The notes under the pieces: generated by a model | Told to the model about the DNA's origin: nothing | Database searches by the model: none | What the model saw: only the letters and a program-made list of their open reading frames with translations | Assembly (NCBI RefSeq): GCF_035666175.1 | Contig: NZ_CP142016.1 | Span: 1,240,001 to 1,304,000 of the forward strand | Reading direction: 5' to 3' | Length of the DNA: 64,000 bases | Origin: Riemerella anatipestifer | Lineage (GTDB): Bacteria > Bacteroidota > Bacteroidia > Flavobacteriales > Weeksellaceae | Program-made: the position numbers and the translations under genes | In this document: piece by piece, positions 18,280-27,336 of the stretch | How the letters are laid out: each line of letters begins with the position of its first letter | How positions within the stretch are numbered: position 1 is the stretch's first letter

Positions 18280-18900
18280 TCACACAAAATCCCCAATATC
18301 AAAGTCCTCTTTACCTTTTGTAGGAGGACTTTTTAAATCCCTATCTAATAGCTCAGAAACTCGTTGTCTAGCTTGTGGTAATACTTTTTCAATTTCGTTT
18401 AGTAATTCGGTATCACTGAGTTTTTTGGCAATTGAGGTAGCTTGTTGTTCTTCCTCTTTATCCAATTCTTTCTTTGTGAACAAAGGCTCTACCTGTGCTA
18501 ATTCCTCAAAAGATAGTCCCATAGCAAAATCATCGTCCTCTTCGGGAGTACGCATCGCTCGGAGGTCCTCTTCCTCGTCTTCATTGAGTTCTTTACTGAA
18601 TATCGCTTCTAAATCCTCATCAGGAATTTGTGCAGGAATAGAGGTTTTTTTGAGCTCTGGTTGTGCCTTTATTGGTTTTTGGTTTGAGGGTAATGCCTCC
18701 TTAGTTTCTCGTACTGATTCATCAACTTTGGGAGCAACAAATTTACTCTTACCTATTACTGTATAAGGTTCTTTTTCTTTGGACTTTAGGGGATTGCTAC
18801 TTTGGGGAGTAGAATTTTTACTTTTGGGTTTTAAAAAATTTCTTTCCCATAATAGAAAGAATATGATGATAAACAACAGGATAATAATCATCTTTTCCAT
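18280..18900 (-). CDS. traD: TraD-like conjugative transposon protein
   Basis: The 206-residue protein starts with one membrane helix (residues 3-19), followed by a long acidic, Pro- and Lys-rich disordered region and a helical C-terminus with SFEELAQVEPLF and ELLDRDLKS. This layout is that of TraD in Bacteroidota elements. It is 3 bases after the upstream DUF3408 gene in the same operon. In other elements traE follows directly; here the CBASS island intervenes. Confidence 0.75.
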   Translation of the reverse strand: MEKMIIILLFIIIFFLLWERNFLKPKSKNSTPQSSNPLKSKEKEPYTVIGKSKFVAPKVDESVRETKEALPSNQKPIKAQPELKKTSIPAQIPDEDLEAIFSKELNEDEEEDLRAMRTPEEDDDFAMGLSFEELAQVEPLFTKKELDKEEEQQATSIAKKLSDTELLNEIEKVLPQARQRVSELLDRDLKSPPTKGKEDFDIGDFV

Positions 18901-18903
18901 AAC

Positions 18904-19344
18904 TTAAAATATTGGTTTGTATTTATCTTTAAACGCTTTTTTAATTTCTTTTTCATAGCGATTAAAACGGTCTTCTAACAGGTTATCGAGATAGTTATAA
19001 ATGGATATTTTGTCCTCTCCAATTATCTGTACAATTTGTACAATCCTACGATGAAATTCAGGACGGATATATACTGACTTTCCATTTCTTGCTGAAGTTT
19101 CTCCAGAACTGAAAAATAAACTTTCATAGGTTTCTATATCAGTCTTCTTAACCTTTGTTGATTTTTGTTCGGGTTCGGGTATATTTTCAGGTTCAGATTC
19201 TTGGGGAGCTTTATCTAAAACAATATCTTCAGTGATTGGCTCCGATGTTCTAACCGAATCTTTAACAACTGACGCCTCCTCTTTTTTTCCTGCCATTAGT
19301 TCCATTAACTCGCTTTCGTTGATGGGGTTTCTTTTCTTTCTCAT
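18904..19344 (-). CDS. DUF3408 conjugative transposon protein (TraB/TraC position)
   Basis: The 146-residue protein has a disordered acidic first half and a conserved C-terminal domain (about 80-140) with SVYIRPEFHRRIVQIVQIIG and ISIYNYLDNLLEDRF, the DUF3408 signature, which looks like a ribbon-helix-helix fold. It overlaps the traA stop by 4 bases. It probably acts with the ParA-like TraA in DNA processing or segregation; the exact role is unknown. Confidence 0.8.
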   Translation of the reverse strand: MRKKRNPINESELMELMAGKKEEASVVKDSVRTSEPITEDIVLDKAPQESEPENIPEPEQKSTKVKKTDIETYESLFFSSGETSARNGKSVYIRPEFHRRIVQIVQIIGEDKISIYNYLDNLLEDRFNRYEKEIKKAFKDKYKPIF

Positions 19345-20108
19345 ACTTCTATTATTTTTACAAATTCCTTAATAAAGTCGTCCAAATGACAACCACTCAT
19401 TAGTCGTTCGTCTGCGGGCATCAAAGTAGAACGAAATACATACTTTTGATTACCGCTTCCATCTTTGCGGAAGCGTTTACTATCTGATATATAGCTCTCC
19501 ATCATCGTCAGTTGGAGTTCTGCGATGACATTTTCGTAAATTCTATACAATGGCGATTTTTCTCGCCCATCGACTTGGTTCCAAAACAGATGGACTGACT
19601 TTATTTCGCTATCCATATTTTTAGCAATGATGTTGGAAAGCACCTCTGTAAAACTGAGGGTGCTTTCAATGACCACCCTATCGGCAGTGATGGGTGCGAA
19701 AATATGGTTGATATGGGATAGAACGGTCAAAATCCCTGCGGTATTAACCGTTCCTGGCATATCAAATAGCACTACATCAATATCATAAGGCGTTTCTTTG
19801 ATAAATTCTTCTGCCTTTTGAATCGCCTCATTGGATTTACAAGTGATAATCGGATAGGCTTTTTTGTTAATCTTACTGAATTGCTCGTGGGCTTTCTGTT
19901 TGAAATGTTCATTCTGCATCACGATTTTCAAATCCTGTTCCCGTAGATTACTGATACTATACTGTGGATAATCACAATCGAATACTACCACATTATAGCC
20001 CATTCGGTAATGAAGCAAACTGGCGACTAAAATCGTAAAACTAGTTTTTCCTACACCGCCTTTTTGGGTGGCAAAGCTGACAAATTTGGGTTCTTTTTTC
20101 ATACTCAT
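19341..20108 (-). CDS. traA: ParA-family ATPase TraA
   Basis: The 255-residue protein has a deviant Walker A motif TQKGGVGKTS (residues 14-23), the DCDYPQYS region and the DMPGTVN switch, all typical of ParA/MinD ATPases. In Bacteroidota elements TraA heads the tra region. It starts about 20 bases from the TANN repeat tract at 20128-20403, which could be a binding region, though that is only a suggestion from position. Confidence 0.9.
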   Translation of the reverse strand: MSMKKEPKFVSFATQKGGVGKTSFTILVASLLHYRMGYNVVVFDCDYPQYSISNLREQDLKIVMQNEHFKQKAHEQFSKINKKAYPIITCKSNEAIQKAEEFIKETPYDIDVVLFDMPGTVNTAGILTVLSHINHIFAPITADRVVIESTLSFTEVLSNIIAKNMDSEIKSVHLFWNQVDGREKSPLYRIYENVIAELQLTMMESYISDSKRFRKDGSGNQKYVFRSTLMPADERLMSGCHLDDFIKEFVKIIEV

Positions 20109-20127
20109 TTTTAATGGATATTTAATT

Positions 20128-20403
20128 TATGTACTTACTTATCTATATATTTATATGCAGACATATCTATCTATACATATACATATTTACTTACTCATAT
20201 ACATCTGTATTTAGGTACATTCGTACTTATGTAATTGAATACATAAGTACTTATACATTTACCTACATCTATGCATCCATATCTACATAGTTGAATACAT
20301 ACCGATTTATAGATATACATACTCACTTATGTACTTATTTACGCATATACTTACCTGCGTAAGTAGGTAGCTATGTAGGTATGCACATACATTTGTACGC
20401 ACA
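20128..20403. repeat. 4-bp-phased TANN tract between traA and the mob genes
   Basis: By my count the stretch divides into 69 consecutive tetranucleotides without a single phase break. Base 1 is T in 59 units, base 2 is A in 59, and every unit has at least one of the two. Bases 3 and 4 vary, so it is not a simple microsatellite. It has no open frame. The remaining intergenic DNA to 20600 shows no gene. Confidence 0.85.
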
Positions 20404-20627
20404 AAGGAACATCAAATAGGAATATGGCTGAAATAGGCGGTATTTATTGGCATTTTGTGGCTCTTTATGGCACTTAAAAAATCATTGTCAGTCTATTGTT
20501 TATCCGTTGTTTTGTTATGAAAACAGAATAATGAGTAGCCTCAAAAAAAGACAGGAGTTTTTTATCAAAAATAAAAGCTATTCACAACACGAACGGTAGT
20601 GAGTGTTTTCTGTTCACCCGAACAGAG

Positions 20628-20680
20628 CAAGTTGTGTTTTGAGATGCTCAAAACCTTCTGAGCATCTCAAAACCAACTTG
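20628..20680. other. Long inverted repeat, probable oriT or mob control site
   Basis: Arms 20636-20650 and 20659-20673 are perfect over 15 bases (GTTTTGAGATGCTCA) around an 8-base loop. The match continues outward with CAAGTTG (20628-20634) and CAACTTG (20674-20680) after a one-base bulge. A smaller hairpin (TGTTC/GAACA) lies just upstream. The site is about 65 bases before mobA, where the origin of transfer is expected. The nick position cannot be given. Confidence 0.6.
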
Positions 20681-20743
20681 TCCTTGCAGGAGGCTAAAAT
20701 CTCTCCGAAGTCGGGATTTTTTGATATTATAAATGGATTGTAT

Positions 20744-21159
20744 ATGGATAAAAAACATAAAGGAGGGCGTAAACCCAAAATAGATAAAGCTATTCATAGA
20801 TACACTATTAGCTTTAATTCAGAAGAACACGAGAAATTTCTATCTCTATTTGAACAATCAGGTATGGCATACAAAGCTCGTTTTATCATTTCTGTCCTAT
20901 TCAATAAAGAAATTAAAACGGTAAAAATTGATAAAACAGCCATTGATTTTTATATCAAACTCACCGAATTAAACGCTCAATTTAGAAAAATAGCCGTCAA
21001 TTATAATCAAATAGTCAAAATACTTTACCGTCATTTTTCAGAAAAAAGGCAGGGGCATACCTTTTTAAACTCGAAGAACAGACCAAAAAGTTAGTGGCTT
21101 TAAGTGAAGAAATCAAACAGGTTACACAAAATTTTGAGCAAAAACACTTAAAAAACTAA
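20744..21159 (+). pseudogene. mobA: MobA relaxosome accessory protein, frameshifted near the C-terminus
   Basis: I start at ATG 20744 (MDKKHKGGRKPKIDKAIHRY), the usual N-terminus of Bacteroidota MobA; upstream codons run through the inverted repeat. The N-terminal 100 residues have the ribbon-helix-helix-like region and NAQFRKIAVNYNQIVKIL. At an A6 run near 21043-21048 one A appears to be missing: the other frame continues KAGAYLFKLEEQTKKLVAL to a stop at 21157-21159, giving 138 residues. As written the protein ends early with an unrelated tail. mobB starts 5 bases after the natural stop. Confidence 0.75.
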
Positions 21160-21164
21160 GTGAT

Positions 21165-22448
21165 ATGGTGGCGAAAATTGGACGAGGGAGTAATCTCTTA
21201 GGAGTGCTTTTGTACAATTATGAAAAAGTGGAAGATGATAATGGCAATATTCTACACACACATCGTATGATACATCCTTTGGATGGACAATGGGATACTT
21301 CTGTTTTGGCTCGTTCGTTTGAACCGTATTTGATAGTCAACCAAAGAACCGAAAAACCAATCCTGCATATTTCTATCAATCCCGACCCCAAAGATGAAGT
21401 TTCAGACAATGATTTCAAAGAAATCGCTACCGAATATATGCAAGAAATGGGATATGGCAATCAGCCTTTTGTGGTATTTAAACATACAGATATTGAAAGA
21501 ACGCATATTCATATTGTTTCTGTTTGCGTAGATGAACAGGGCAAAAAAATCAATGATGCTTTTGAAAAACGAAAATCAATGCGAGTGTGTCGTGCATTAG
21601 AAGAAAAGTTTGGGTTGCAATCCGCCTTAGATAAAAAGGAAGGAGAAGACAAAGTCTTATTTCAACCTGTGGATTATCGCAAGGCAGACCTCAAAAGTCA
21701 GTTGGCTTCTATTGTTCGTTATATCCCTCAGTATTATCAATTTCAAAGTCTGGGAGAATATACCGCCTTACTTAAACTGTTGAATATTGGTACCGAAAAA
21801 GTAGAAGGCGAATTACACGGAGAACATCGGAGAGGATTGGTGTATTTTGCTTTGGATGAAAACGGAGAAAAGGCGAGCAATCCCTTTAAATCCTCATTAT
21901 TTGGCAAAAAGGCGGGACTTCCATCACTGGAAAAGCAAATGGAACAACATAAGCCTCAATTAAACAAACAGGATAAATCAACGCTTAAACAACATATTAA
22001 AAATGCTTTAAAAACCACCCAAAGCAAGGCAGAATTTATGAAGACTTTGGTATCGCATAAAATATCGGTGGTTTTCCGTGAGAACGACCAAGGTAGATTA
22101 TATGGTGTAACCTTTATCGACCACAATACCCGTTTTGTTTGGAATGGTTCACGATTGGGCAAGGACTTTTCCGCTAATTTCTTTCATAAACATTTTACCC
22201 AAGAACAAGAACAGACCACACCAGAAAACTATTCGCAACAATTCAATCCAAAGGGCACAGATACAGAGGTAAATTCAAATGATAACGATTATCAAGAAAC
22301 CACCTATTACGAGTATGAATACGATTACCCAACGATTAAGGCCTTATTTAGTCTTTTGCCCGAAGATCAAGGCGTTGATTACGAAGAAGAAGCCTTTATC
22401 AATCGAATGAGGCGTAAGAAAAAGAAAATTAAAAAACGAAAGAAATAG
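21165..22448 (+). CDS. mobB: MobB relaxase
   Basis: The 427-residue protein has the relaxase N-terminal domain with a candidate Tyr pair in LLYNYEKV (residues 16-23), LHISINPDP near 67, and the metal-binding motif KHTDIERTHIHIVSVCVD with H107, H114 and H116. It would nick the ICE at oriT and carry the strand to the recipient. The C-terminus is strongly basic (RRKKKKIKKRKK). It is flanked by mobA and mobC in the standard order and looks intact. Confidence 0.9.
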   Translation: MVAKIGRGSNLLGVLLYNYEKVEDDNGNILHTHRMIHPLDGQWDTSVLARSFEPYLIVNQRTEKPILHISINPDPKDEVSDNDFKEIATEYMQEMGYGNQPFVVFKHTDIERTHIHIVSVCVDEQGKKINDAFEKRKSMRVCRALEEKFGLQSALDKKEGEDKVLFQPVDYRKADLKSQLASIVRYIPQYYQFQSLGEYTALLKLLNIGTEKVEGELHGEHRRGLVYFALDENGEKASNPFKSSLFGKKAGLPSLEKQMEQHKPQLNKQDKSTLKQHIKNALKTTQSKAEFMKTLVSHKISVVFRENDQGRLYGVTFIDHNTRFVWNGSRLGKDFSANFFHKHFTQEQEQTTPENYSQQFNPKGTDTEVNSNDNDYQETTYYEYEYDYPTIKALFSLLPEDQGVDYEEEAFINRMRRKKKKIKKRKK

Positions 22449-22479
22449 TAGTAAGAATTAACCATCAAAAATATTAGTT

Positions 22480-24477
22480 ATGCAAAACGAAGACGATTTA
22501 AGAGGACTGGCAAAGATAATGCAGTTTATGCGTGCCGTTAGTGTGATTGTAGTGCTGATGCACCTCTATTGGTATTGTTATGGCTTTTTTGAACAACAGG
22601 GCTGGACATTGGGTATTGTTGATAAAATATTGCAAAACTTTCAAAAACATCCAGGCTTATTTAATCATCAACTGTATACGAAAATATTTTCGGTTGTATT
22701 ATTAGCATTGAGTTGTTTGGGTACCAAAGGTGTAAAAGATGAAAAAATCACTTGGCGACAAATTCATACCGCTTTGGCGTGTGGTATTTTGCTATTCTTT
22801 GGTAATTTTTGGATTTTGAATTTGCACCTGTCTTTTGGCGTTCGAGCCATACTCTATATATTGACTACTTCCGCCGGATTTATATCGCTACTTATGGCTG
22901 GAGCTTGGATGAGCCGATTATTGAAAAGTAATCTTATGGAAGATGTTTTCAATATCGAAAACGAATCTTTTATGCAAGAAACACAACTTATGGAAAATGA
23001 GTTTTCTGTTAATTTACCTACTTTGTTTTATTACAACCAACAATGGAACGAGGGTTGGATCAATGTAATCAACCCTTTTCGTGCAACTATTGTTTTGGGT
23101 ACGCCTGGTTCGGGTAAATCGTATGCCATTGTAAACAATTATATCAAGCAACAAATTGAAAAAGGTTTTTCAATGTATATCTACGATTTTAAATTTGATG
23201 ACCTTTCTACCATTGCCTATAACCATTTGTTAAAACACTTAGATAAATACGAAATTAAGCCTCAATTTTATGTCATAAACTTCGATGACCCACGTAAGAG
23301 CCACCGTTGTAACCCAATCAATCCTCAATTTATGACGGATATATCCGATGCGTACGAGAGTGCTTATACAATTATGCTCAACCTAAACCGAACTTGGATA
23401 CAGAAGCAAGGGGATTTCTTTGTGGAATCGCCCATCATTTTGTTAGCCGCTATCATTTGGTTTTTGAAAATCTATGAGAATGGTAAGTATTGTACTTTCC
23501 CACACGCCATTGAATTACTAAATAAGCCCTATGCGGACATCTTTACGATTTTAACTTCCTATACCGAATTAGAAAACTATTTATCGCCCTTTATGGACGC
23601 TTGGCAAGGCGGAGCCCAAGACCAATTACAAGGACAGATAGCGAGTGCAAAAATCCCTTTATCAAGAATGATTTCACCACAGTTGTATTGGGTGATGACG
23701 GGCGATGACTTTTCTTTGGATATTAACAACCCCAAAGAGCCTAAAATTCTTTGTGTAGGGAATAATCCCGATAGGCAAAATATTTATTCGGCAGCCTTGG
23801 GGCTTTATAACTCTCGTATTGTAAAACTCATCAACAAAAAAGGACAGTTAAAGTCGTCTGTGATTATTGATGAGCTCCCAACGATTTATTTTCGTGGACT
23901 GGATAATTTGATTGCCACAGCAAGGAGTAACAAAGTGGCGGTGTGTTTAGGTTTTCAAGATTTTTCACAACTAACAAGGGATTATGGCGATAAAGAAAGT
24001 AAGGTAATTCAAAATACAGTGGGCAATATTTTCAGTGGGCAGGTTGTGGGTGAAACAGCGAAAACCTTGTCCGAGCGTTTCGGTAAAGTCTTACAAAAAC
24101 GCCAAAGTATGACCATTAACCGAAGTGATAAATCGACTTCGATTAGTACACAAATGGATAGTTTGATACCACCGAGTAAAATATCGAACCTTACACAAGG
24201 AATGTTTGTGGGTTCAGTATCGGATAACTTCGACCAGCGTATCGACCAAAAGATATTCCACGCTCAAATTGTGGTAGATAATGAAAAGGTCGCCAAAGAA
24301 ACTAAAGCCTACAAAAAAATACCTAACATTTTATCCTTTAGTGATGAAGAAATGAAACGACAAGTAGAGGCGAATTACAAGCAAATCAAAGCCGATATTG
24401 TAACCCTTGTAGAAAGTGAAATGGAGAGAATTGCTAATGACCCGGATTTACAACATTTGGTTGAGAATGAGCAATAA
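22480..24477 (+). CDS. mobC: MobC, type IV coupling protein (YWFCY/TraG-like ATPase)
   Basis: The 665-residue protein has the YWFCY-type N-terminus (HLYWYCYGFF near residue 29), four membrane helices in the first 150 residues, Walker A GTPGSGKS at 207-214 and a VIIDELPTIYF Walker B-like segment. It links the relaxosome to the mating channel. The last 178 codons and the downstream 390 bases recur almost unchanged at 29022-29945. Confidence 0.9.
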   Translation: MQNEDDLRGLAKIMQFMRAVSVIVVLMHLYWYCYGFFEQQGWTLGIVDKILQNFQKHPGLFNHQLYTKIFSVVLLALSCLGTKGVKDEKITWRQIHTALACGILLFFGNFWILNLHLSFGVRAILYILTTSAGFISLLMAGAWMSRLLKSNLMEDVFNIENESFMQETQLMENEFSVNLPTLFYYNQQWNEGWINVINPFRATIVLGTPGSGKSYAIVNNYIKQQIEKGFSMYIYDFKFDDLSTIAYNHLLKHLDKYEIKPQFYVINFDDPRKSHRCNPINPQFMTDISDAYESAYTIMLNLNRTWIQKQGDFFVESPIILLAAIIWFLKIYENGKYCTFPHAIELLNKPYADIFTILTSYTELENYLSPFMDAWQGGAQDQLQGQIASAKIPLSRMISPQLYWVMTGDDFSLDINNPKEPKILCVGNNPDRQNIYSAALGLYNSRIVKLINKKGQLKSSVIIDELPTIYFRGLDNLIATARSNKVAVCLGFQDFSQLTRDYGDKESKVIQNTVGNIFSGQVVGETAKTLSERFGKVLQKRQSMTINRSDKSTSISTQMDSLIPPSKISNLTQGMFVGSVSDNFDQRIDQKIFHAQIVVDNEKVAKETKAYKKIPNILSFSDEEMKRQVEANYKQIKADIVTLVESEMERIANDPDLQHLVENEQ

Positions 24478-24867
24478 ACAAATGAATTTTTGTATGATTT
24501 AATATTATCTTACTACTATTTTTATTTAAACCATTTTTAAATTTATGCCTTACCTAAATTTTCTTTAAAAAAATCATAAAAAATATTTTTTCATTCAAAT
24601 TTATTTTATTTCCTTTGTTGGAGAATAAATGTGAAAAAGAAGATGTACAAATTGGGTTATTTGTTATTTATTATGATTTTAGGAGGTGTTAATGTTTACG
24701 CCCAGCAATATCAAATTAAAGGAAAGGTAATTGGAAACTCATCAAATAAACCGATTGAGTTTGTAAATGCAGTATTGATGAAGAAAGATAGTGTTTATAG
24801 TGGCGCTGTAACGGATAGTTTAGGGGTATTTATAATAACAGCTCCAAAAGGAGACTACACGCTAAAA
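23944..24867. repeat. Direct repeat, copy 1 (mobC end plus barrel-gene start)
   Basis: This 924-base segment covers the 3' part of mobC, the 153-base spacer and the first 79 codons of the barrel gene. It matches 29022-29945 with one mismatch that I could find (T versus C in the mobC tail). The two copies are 5078 bases apart, so recombination between them would delete or duplicate RiPP module 1. Confidence 0.9.
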
Positions 24868-26950
24868 TTGGAGCAATTTAGTCAAGTTTTCTTAAGTAAA
24901 GACATATCACTTTATAAAGATTTAGATTTAGGAATATTACCGATAGAGCAATTTATAACTTTGTCGGAAATTGTGATTGAGGCGTCATCAAAAAAGCAGT
25001 ATTCAGATAGGGCAATTTATTCTTTTGATAAAGAAACCTTAGAAAAAGCCCGTTATGCAAAAGATTTATTGGTTTCATTGCCTGAATTACAGTTAGATCC
25101 CATATCTCAAGCAGTAAATAGCACTAGAGGGGGGGGGGGGAGTTTTATTTCTTGTTAATGGAATAGAAGCAACAGATAATCAAATTAAAAGTATCGCTCC
25201 TACTCATGTGAAAAGAGTAATATATTACGACATCCCTCCTACACGATGGGCAAATAGAGCAAATATAGTGGTTAATATTATCACACAAAATCCCGAGGTA
25301 GGATATTCCTATGGAGCAGAGGTGTTCTCAGCCTTTACCACAGGTTTTGTAAATGGTTTTGCTTATGCAGATTATACCAAAGGGAATAATAGTTTTGGTT
25401 TGGAATATAAGATAAATGTAAGAAACTATAATAATCGTCAGAATGAAAACACTTATACCTACCAATTAAATAATAAAAAATATCATATTCTTAATCACCA
25501 AAAGGATCACTTTGGCTATACTAATCAAGATATAGCACTTCGTTATACACGAACGATTCCTGATGATTATACTTTTCAAATAAAATTTACAATTACGCCT
25601 TTTAGTAATTTTTTAGATGGGGAAGGTAAGAGCCTTTTTCAAGAGGGTAATACTAAAACAAATCATCAATCTATACAAGAAGGAAACTCTAAATATACTA
25701 ATCCAACCTTAGATATCTATTATTCTAAGAATCTCGGAGAGAAAGATGAGTTAATTTTTAATATTATTGGTTCTCATTATAAAACTCAATCGACTCGCCT
25801 CAAGCGTGAATGGAATATTGCAACAAATACAAATGTATTTAATGACAATATGAATTTAGAAACTACACAAACAGGTATTGTGGGGGAGATTGCTCACACA
25901 CATAAGTTTGAAAAAGGACAACTAAATTCAGGTTACCTTATACAAAACACAGCTATTTCCAATAACTTAAAGAATCTTTTAGGAAATTCACAATATGATG
26001 TAAATTATTTAGAACAATATCTTTATACCGAATACTCTTCTAAATGGAAGAATTTGAATTATCGTTTGAGTATGGGATTAACGAATATAAATAATAAAAG
26101 TGTCGTTGAAACAGCTAATTATTGGATACCTAATCCTAAAATAGTTTTATCTTACTCTTTAATGAAAAATCATACACTAAGGCTTTATTCTCAATATAAT
26201 ACTAATAACCCTAGTGGAGCAGAATTAAGCCCTAATGTAATTCAAGTTGCACCTAATTTAGTGTCAAGCGGTAATCCCTATTTAAAACCTTCAAATAAAT
26301 GGTCAAATGATTTAATTTATTCGTATTACAATAAGTATTTTGATATAAATATGTCTGCTTTTTATGAGTACACTAATAACCCAATCATTAGTTTATATAC
26401 TTATAACTCTACACAAAATTATTATAATTTAAAAAGTGTAAATAGCAAACACTACAAAGAATACGGACTTAATTTTATTGGGAGAGTGAAACCATTTGGA
26501 AATAACTTATTATCTATAAAAGCCATTATAGCTCCTATTTATCAGTCTATTTTATTATCTAACAATAATGAATTGAAAAATATGCGTTGGAGTAATATTT
26601 TTACTATTAATTCTGCATATAAGAATTTCAATCTCCAATATCAATTTAATATTCCTACGTACTCTTTGAAAGGATTGTTTTTATCTACTGATGAAAATAA
26701 AAGTCATTTATTTGTAGGGTATAAAAAAGATAGCTGGTATTTCTCGGCAGGAATGTATTGGATAGGAATGCCATCAAAATACGATACTAAAACAATAGAG
26801 GAAAGTTTAGTTAATTATACTTCTCATACAGAAATATTCAATAACAAAAATATGTTCGTCCTCGGGTTGAGTTATGATTTTTCAAGTGGTAAGAAACTAC
26901 AAATGAAGAAAAAATTGAATAATCGTCCAACAGATGCCGTGACATTTTAA
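24631..26950 (+). CDS. RiPP module 1 outer-membrane beta-barrel protein, out of frame at a G12 tract
   Basis: The GTG start at 24631 gives a signal peptide (GGVNVYAQQ), a carboxypeptidase-regulatory-like domain (residues 25-105) and the start of a plug domain. At 25129-25140 a run of twelve G shifts the frame, and translation ends at 25156-25158 after 175 residues. With eleven G (or eight or fourteen) the frame continues VLFLVNGIEATDNQIKSIAP and through the barrel to 26950, for 772 residues. The barrel part is intact, so this is a reversible OFF state rather than decay. The protein would sit in the outer membrane and may export or bind the module's peptide. A TTCCTTTG near-match to the -7 box is at 24610-24617. 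Confidence 0.85.
25129..25140 (+). repeat. Poly-G tract (12 G), probable phase-variation switch
   Basis: Twelve consecutive G in a very AT-rich gene, located where the plug domain begins. Slipped-strand mispairing at such tracts commonly toggles surface proteins. With 12 G the gene is OFF; with 11 G it is ON. Confidence 0.8.
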
Positions 26951-27033
26951 TAAACTAGAATCACAAAGAGAGATTCAAATGGCGGAAACTGAAAAGCCAG
27001 CAATGAGTAAGTATAACAAAAAAAACTGTTCGT

Positions 27034-27243
27034 ATGAAAAATGAAAAATCATTTCAAGAAATTCTTCAGAAAATGGAAAATCTGAAGGAAACAGAGCAAG
27101 GAAAACTGAAAGGTGGTATTACAGTTATTAAGGGAGTTGCTACAGCTCTTGACAGAAATTCTGGTGATTGCCATAACCATGGTGATTGTTCAGGTGAAGA
27201 AAATACTGGAACTTGCTACAATTATCCAGAGACTATGAAGTGA
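27034..27243 (+). CDS. RiPP precursor peptide 1 with double-glycine leader
   Basis: The 69-residue peptide has a charged helical leader ending KLKGG (GG at 27-28), the cleavage signal of C39 peptidases. The 41-residue core has three cysteines, C46, C52 and C61, in GDCHNHGDC and GTCYNY. Bacteroidota GG-leader peptides with radical-SAM partners have this look. The maturase gene follows after a hairpin. The modification is likely thioether-type, but this is an inference. A 21-codon frame at 26979-27044 overlaps the start and may couple translation. Confidence 0.8.
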   Translation: MKNEKSFQEILQKMENLKETEQGKLKGGITVIKGVATALDRNSGDCHNHGDCSGEENTGTCYNYPETMK

Positions 27244-27283
27244 TAAGTGTTTTCCAAAGTATTAGTTATCTCTAATACTGAAT

Positions 27284-27315
27284 AACTCCACAAGCAATGC
27301 TTGTGGAGTTTGTTT
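27284..27315 (+). terminator. Hairpin between precursor 1 and its radical-SAM gene
   Basis: The stem CTCCACAAG/CTTGTGGAG lies at about 27286-27308, followed by TTTGTTT. It can act as a partial terminator so that precursor transcripts outnumber maturase transcripts. It lies 22 bases before the maturase start. Confidence 0.7.
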
Positions 27316-27336
27316 AAAACAAATAAATATTTATAA

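Noticed and set aside
20128..20403. Repeat tract considered as a CRISPR array
   Set aside because: There is no repeated unit longer than a few bases, no spacer structure and no cas gene nearby.
26979..27044. 21-codon frame overlapping the precursor 1 start
   Set aside because: It may couple translation, but its length and lack of features do not support a separate gene.
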